Source: JAAYJR01 sp964540755
GTDB lineage: Bacteria > Bacteroidota > Bacteroidia > Bacteroidales > Prolixibacteraceae
DNA: 8,258 nucleotides
Direction: 5' to 3'
Assembly: GCA_964540755.1 (NCBI GenBank)
Contig: CAZIOB010000181.1
Coordinates: forward strand, 1 to 8,258
This document shows, in pieces, positions 6,935 to 8,258 of the stretch. The first letter of the stretch is position 1. Every line of letters starts with the position of its first letter. The position numbers and the translations under genes are program-made. The notes under the pieces were generated by a model, which searched no databases, was not told where the DNA came from, and saw nothing but the letters and a program-made list of their open reading frames with translations.

Positions 6935-7624
6935 TTAAGCAGGTTCGTTTAAAAGATCCATAAAATCAGAAGTTGTTGCTTCCATCTTAAAAACAACTTT
7001 TTCTACACTTGCAACTAATATATTATATGCAAAATAAGCAATAATACCAACAATAAGTCCTGCGACAGTAGTCACCATAGCTTGGTAAATACCTGTAGAT
7101 AAGAGTGTTACATCTATATTATTTCCGGCATTAGCCATATCATAAAATGCCTGTATCATACCCATTACCGTACCGAGGAATCCCAGCATAGGCGCTCCGC
7201 CGGCAACAGATGCAAGAACAGGAAGGCTTTTTTCAAGCTTGGAAATTTCAAGATTTCCGACATTCTCAATTGCTGCAGTAACATCTGTCAGAGGTCTGCC
7301 TATACGACTGATTCCTTTTTCAAGCATTCTGGATGCCGGATTTGAATTGTTACGGCATAAAGTGACAGCTTCGTCAATTTTTCCGTTTGTAATATAAAAC
7401 TTTATCTTATCAAGCAATCCGGAATCAATCTTCCCGGCTTTTTTGATAGCAAAATACCTGTCGAAAAAAATATAAACTGCAATTATGGACAACAAAAGAA
7501 TGGGAATCATTATCCATCCGCCTTTAAAGGCCAGGTCAATGAATTTAGTGGTAATTCCTTCCGGTGCAGCTGATAAAGTGTCTGCCGGAACAAGATCAGT
7601 CTGAATCATTAAAAATCTAAGCAT
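6935..7624 (-). CDS. exbB: MotA/TolQ/ExbB proton channel protein
   Basis: A 229-residue ExbB/TolQ-family inner-membrane protein with three membrane segments: about 36-55, about 135-158 and about 181-204. The central signature AGGAPMLGFLGTVMGMI (141-157) matches the conserved family stretch with the APxLGxLGTVxGMI pattern. The third segment includes TTVAGLIVGIIAYFAYN (185-201), with the conserved Thr and Gly residues. A cytoplasmic domain lies between segments 1 and 2. With ExbD it forms the proton-driven motor that powers the TonB-like protein. It is the first gene of the operon. ATG at 7624 is used here; M6 (7609) is an alternative and would leave the typical short, non-membrane N-terminal tail. 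No Shine-Dalgarno is seen. The upstream region has an operator-like inverted repeat. Confidence 0.9.
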   Translation of the reverse strand: MLRFLMIQTDLVPADTLSAAPEGITTKFIDLAFKGGWIMIPILLLSIIAVYIFFDRYFAIKKAGKIDSGLLDKIKFYITNGKIDEAVTLCRNNSNPASRMLEKGISRIGRPLTDVTAAIENVGNLEISKLEKSLPVLASVAGGAPMLGFLGTVMGMIQAFYDMANAGNNIDVTLLSTGIYQAMVTTVAGLIVGIIAYFAYNILVASVEKVVFKMEATTSDFMDLLNEPA

Positions 7625-7658
7625 AAGTGTTTTTACGTTTTTGTGGTAATTTTTTAAA

Positions 7659-7691
7659 CAAAACGAAGATTAACTTCAAATATTATTCCAA
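7659..7691 (-). promoter_or_regulatory. Candidate promoter of the exbB-exbD-tonB operon
   Basis: On the minus strand TCGTTTTG (7666-7659) matches TAnnTTTG except at its second base. A TTG (7691-7689) lies 22 bp upstream as a partial -33. This would give a leader of about 28 nt. One mismatch and slightly long spacing make it tentative, but no better pair exists between 7625 and 7770, and the inverted repeat at 7677-7701 would overlap the -33 region. Confidence 0.3.
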
Positions 7692-7701
7692 TAATCATTT
7701 G
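7677..7701. promoter_or_regulatory. Operator-like inverted repeat upstream of exbB
   Basis: CAAAT-ATTATT, a CC centre, then AATAAT-C-ATTTG: eleven complementary positions with a single extra C in the right arm. The 2-nt centre is too tight for an RNA hairpin but suits a dimeric DNA-binding protein. Just outside it at 7706-7717 is AATAATGATAAT, close to two of the three GATAAT-like hexamers of a Fur box. Iron control of a TonB operon would be sensible, but the AT-rich background makes chance matches likely. Confidence 0.4.
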
Positions 7702-7770
7702 CTAAAATAATGATAATTTCAGAAGGCTTCTATTAAATTTTGGGAACGGTCTGAACAAGTTATCAACAAT

Positions 7771-7832
7771 TTTTACATAAAATCCTTGCCGTTCCCGAAC
7801 AATTATGCCCGGGAACTAATTTTATGCAAACC
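7771..7832. repeat. 62-bp direct repeat with nested inverted repeats, copy 1
   Basis: This copy is identical to 7861-7922 except for one base (A at 7818, G at 7908); the period is 90 bp. Each copy has an outer pair, CATAAAAT (7776-7783) with ATTTTATG (7819-7826), extended by TTT/AAA beyond one mismatch. The inner pair is GTTCCCG (7791-7797) with CGGGAAC (7810-7816). The single difference lies in the unpaired internal loop. An extra arm GGGAACGG at 7742-7749 can pair with CCGTTCCC at 7789-7796, competing with the inner stem. Confidence 0.85.
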
Positions 7833-7850
7833 TTCAAACAAAACGATCGC

Positions 7851-7945
7851 ACAGAATTACTTTTACATAAAATCCTTGCCGTTCCCGAACAATTATGCCC
7901 GGGAACTGATTTTATGCAAACCAGCAGAGCTGGGCGTAATTCTGT
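7851..7945. repeat. 62-bp direct repeat, copy 2, inside a larger inverted repeat
   Basis: Copy 2 of the 62-bp repeat occupies 7861-7922 with the same outer and inner stems as copy 1. It is also enclosed by a perfect 10-bp inverted repeat, ACAGAATTAC (7851-7860) and GTAATTCTGT (7936-7945), which copy 1 lacks. A small separate hairpin, CCAGC-AGA-GCTGG, sits at 7921-7933. The whole could be a palindromic mobile remnant (MITE- or REP-like), a structured RNA, or a protein-binding array. No transposase is nearby. The stretch 7625-8148 contains no gene I can support; translations through these repeats are likely incidental. Confidence 0.6.
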
Positions 7946-8073
7946 TTATTATTGGGATTTTAATGTTTGTCCTATAATTGATATTAAGTTAAATAGAGTA
8001 TTGGCAGAAAAAATTTAGAATATCAGGTTGCTTATACCCTATAACTTTAAATATGCCCGATTACTGGTATGCC

Positions 8074-8116
8074 AAAAAAAAATCCGGTACAGGATATATT
8101 GTAAAATGTACCGGAT
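8074..8116 (-). terminator. Intrinsic terminator of the right-edge minus-strand gene
   Basis: ATCCGGTACA (8082-8091) and TGTACCGGAT (8107-8116) form a perfect 10-bp stem with a 15-nt loop. Reading the minus strand, the stem is followed by a run of nine T (complement of the A-run at 8074-8082, the last base shared with the stem). The plus-strand side has no T-run, so it works only for minus-strand transcripts. It lies 33 nt beyond the stop codon at 8149-8151 of the frame entering from the right, which is the normal arrangement for a gene end. Confidence 0.85.
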
Positions 8117-8148
8117 GCTTAAAAAGTTATTTGTAAACAGGAGGTAAA

Positions 8149-8258
8149 TTACCCCTTTTTACTATCATATAACACCTCGTTAACAGTCTCATTTTCAGTT
8201 GGTAATGTCCTTTGTGTTATCATAATAAAGTGATATTGTGTTGCACAATCGCGGACTA
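8149..8258 (-). CDS. C-terminal end of an unidentified protein (partial)
   Basis: A minus-strand frame is open from the right window edge (first full codon 8256) to a TAA at 8151-8149, giving 35 residues that begin VRDCATQYHFIMITQR and end VLYDSKKG. The composition is protein-like, and the strong terminator 33 nt downstream on the same strand supports a genuine gene end. Both other minus frames close soon. I do not recognise the family from this fragment. The start and most of the gene lie outside the window. Confidence 0.6.
   Translation of the reverse strand, partial: VRDCATQYHFIMITQRTLPTENETVNEVLYDSKKG

Noticed and set aside
7760..7768. DnaA-box-like TTATCAACA
   Set aside because: It differs from TTATCCACA by one base, is single, and there is no origin context such as dnaA, a box cluster or an unwinding element.
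7771..7922. CRISPR-like pattern of two repeats with a 28-bp spacer
   Set aside because: The repeats are 62 bp, longer than CRISPR repeats, only two copies exist, there is a single spacer and no cas gene is in the window.
7786..8018. Two overlapping plus-strand reading frames of 63 and 64 codons through the 62-bp repeats
   Set aside because: Both are translations of the repeats (period 90 bp keeps the frame open), use different frames of the same DNA, show no recognisable domain or initiation signal, and are better explained by the structured repeat. A decayed gene cannot be fully excluded.

Overview
The window looks like chromosomal DNA from a member of the Bacteroidota. The coding sequence is AT-rich, there are few Shine-Dalgarno sequences, and several gene starts are preceded by the Bacteroidota -7 promoter element TAnnTTTG. 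An ExbB-ExbD-TonB set with a TolA-like coiled coil and a patatin/beta-barrel outer-membrane protein fit the same group. A more exact lineage cannot be read from the sequence.

Layout from left to right. Positions 1-117 are intergenic, with an imperfect palindrome at the very edge. Positions 118-993 (minus) encode a uridine-phosphorylase-type nucleoside phosphorylase. It is divergent from a plus-strand gene at 1253-3076, which has a recognisable Bacteroidota promoter at 1193-1225. That gene encodes a protein with no visible signal peptide: five tandem units of about 72 residues, rich in Lys and Glu, followed by a glycoside hydrolase family 16-like fold whose catalytic motif is degraded. It converges on a minus-strand cluster whose transcription order is exbB (7624-6935), exbD (6922-6512), tonB/tolA-like (6511-5480), then a patatin-POTRA-barrel protein (5422-3119). 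The first three genes are tightly packed (12-nt gap, then a TAAATG junction) and should form one inner-membrane proton-driven machine that energises the outer membrane. The patatin gene follows after 57 nt and may be co-transcribed, but it also has its own candidate -7 element.

The last 600 bases hold no complete gene. Directly upstream of exbB are an operator-like inverted repeat and a half Fur-box-like sequence. Next come two 62-bp near-identical direct repeats with a 90-bp period, each able to fold into a nested hairpin. The second copy is further enclosed by a perfect 10-bp inverted repeat. At the right edge a minus-strand reading frame enters the window and stops at 8149. It is followed 33 nt later by a strong intrinsic terminator, which indicates the real 3' end of a gene lying mostly outside the window.

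The least ordinary items are the repeat-plus-degenerate-GH16 protein and the structured tandem repeat near the right end. The rest is standard Bacteroidota housekeeping and envelope biology.
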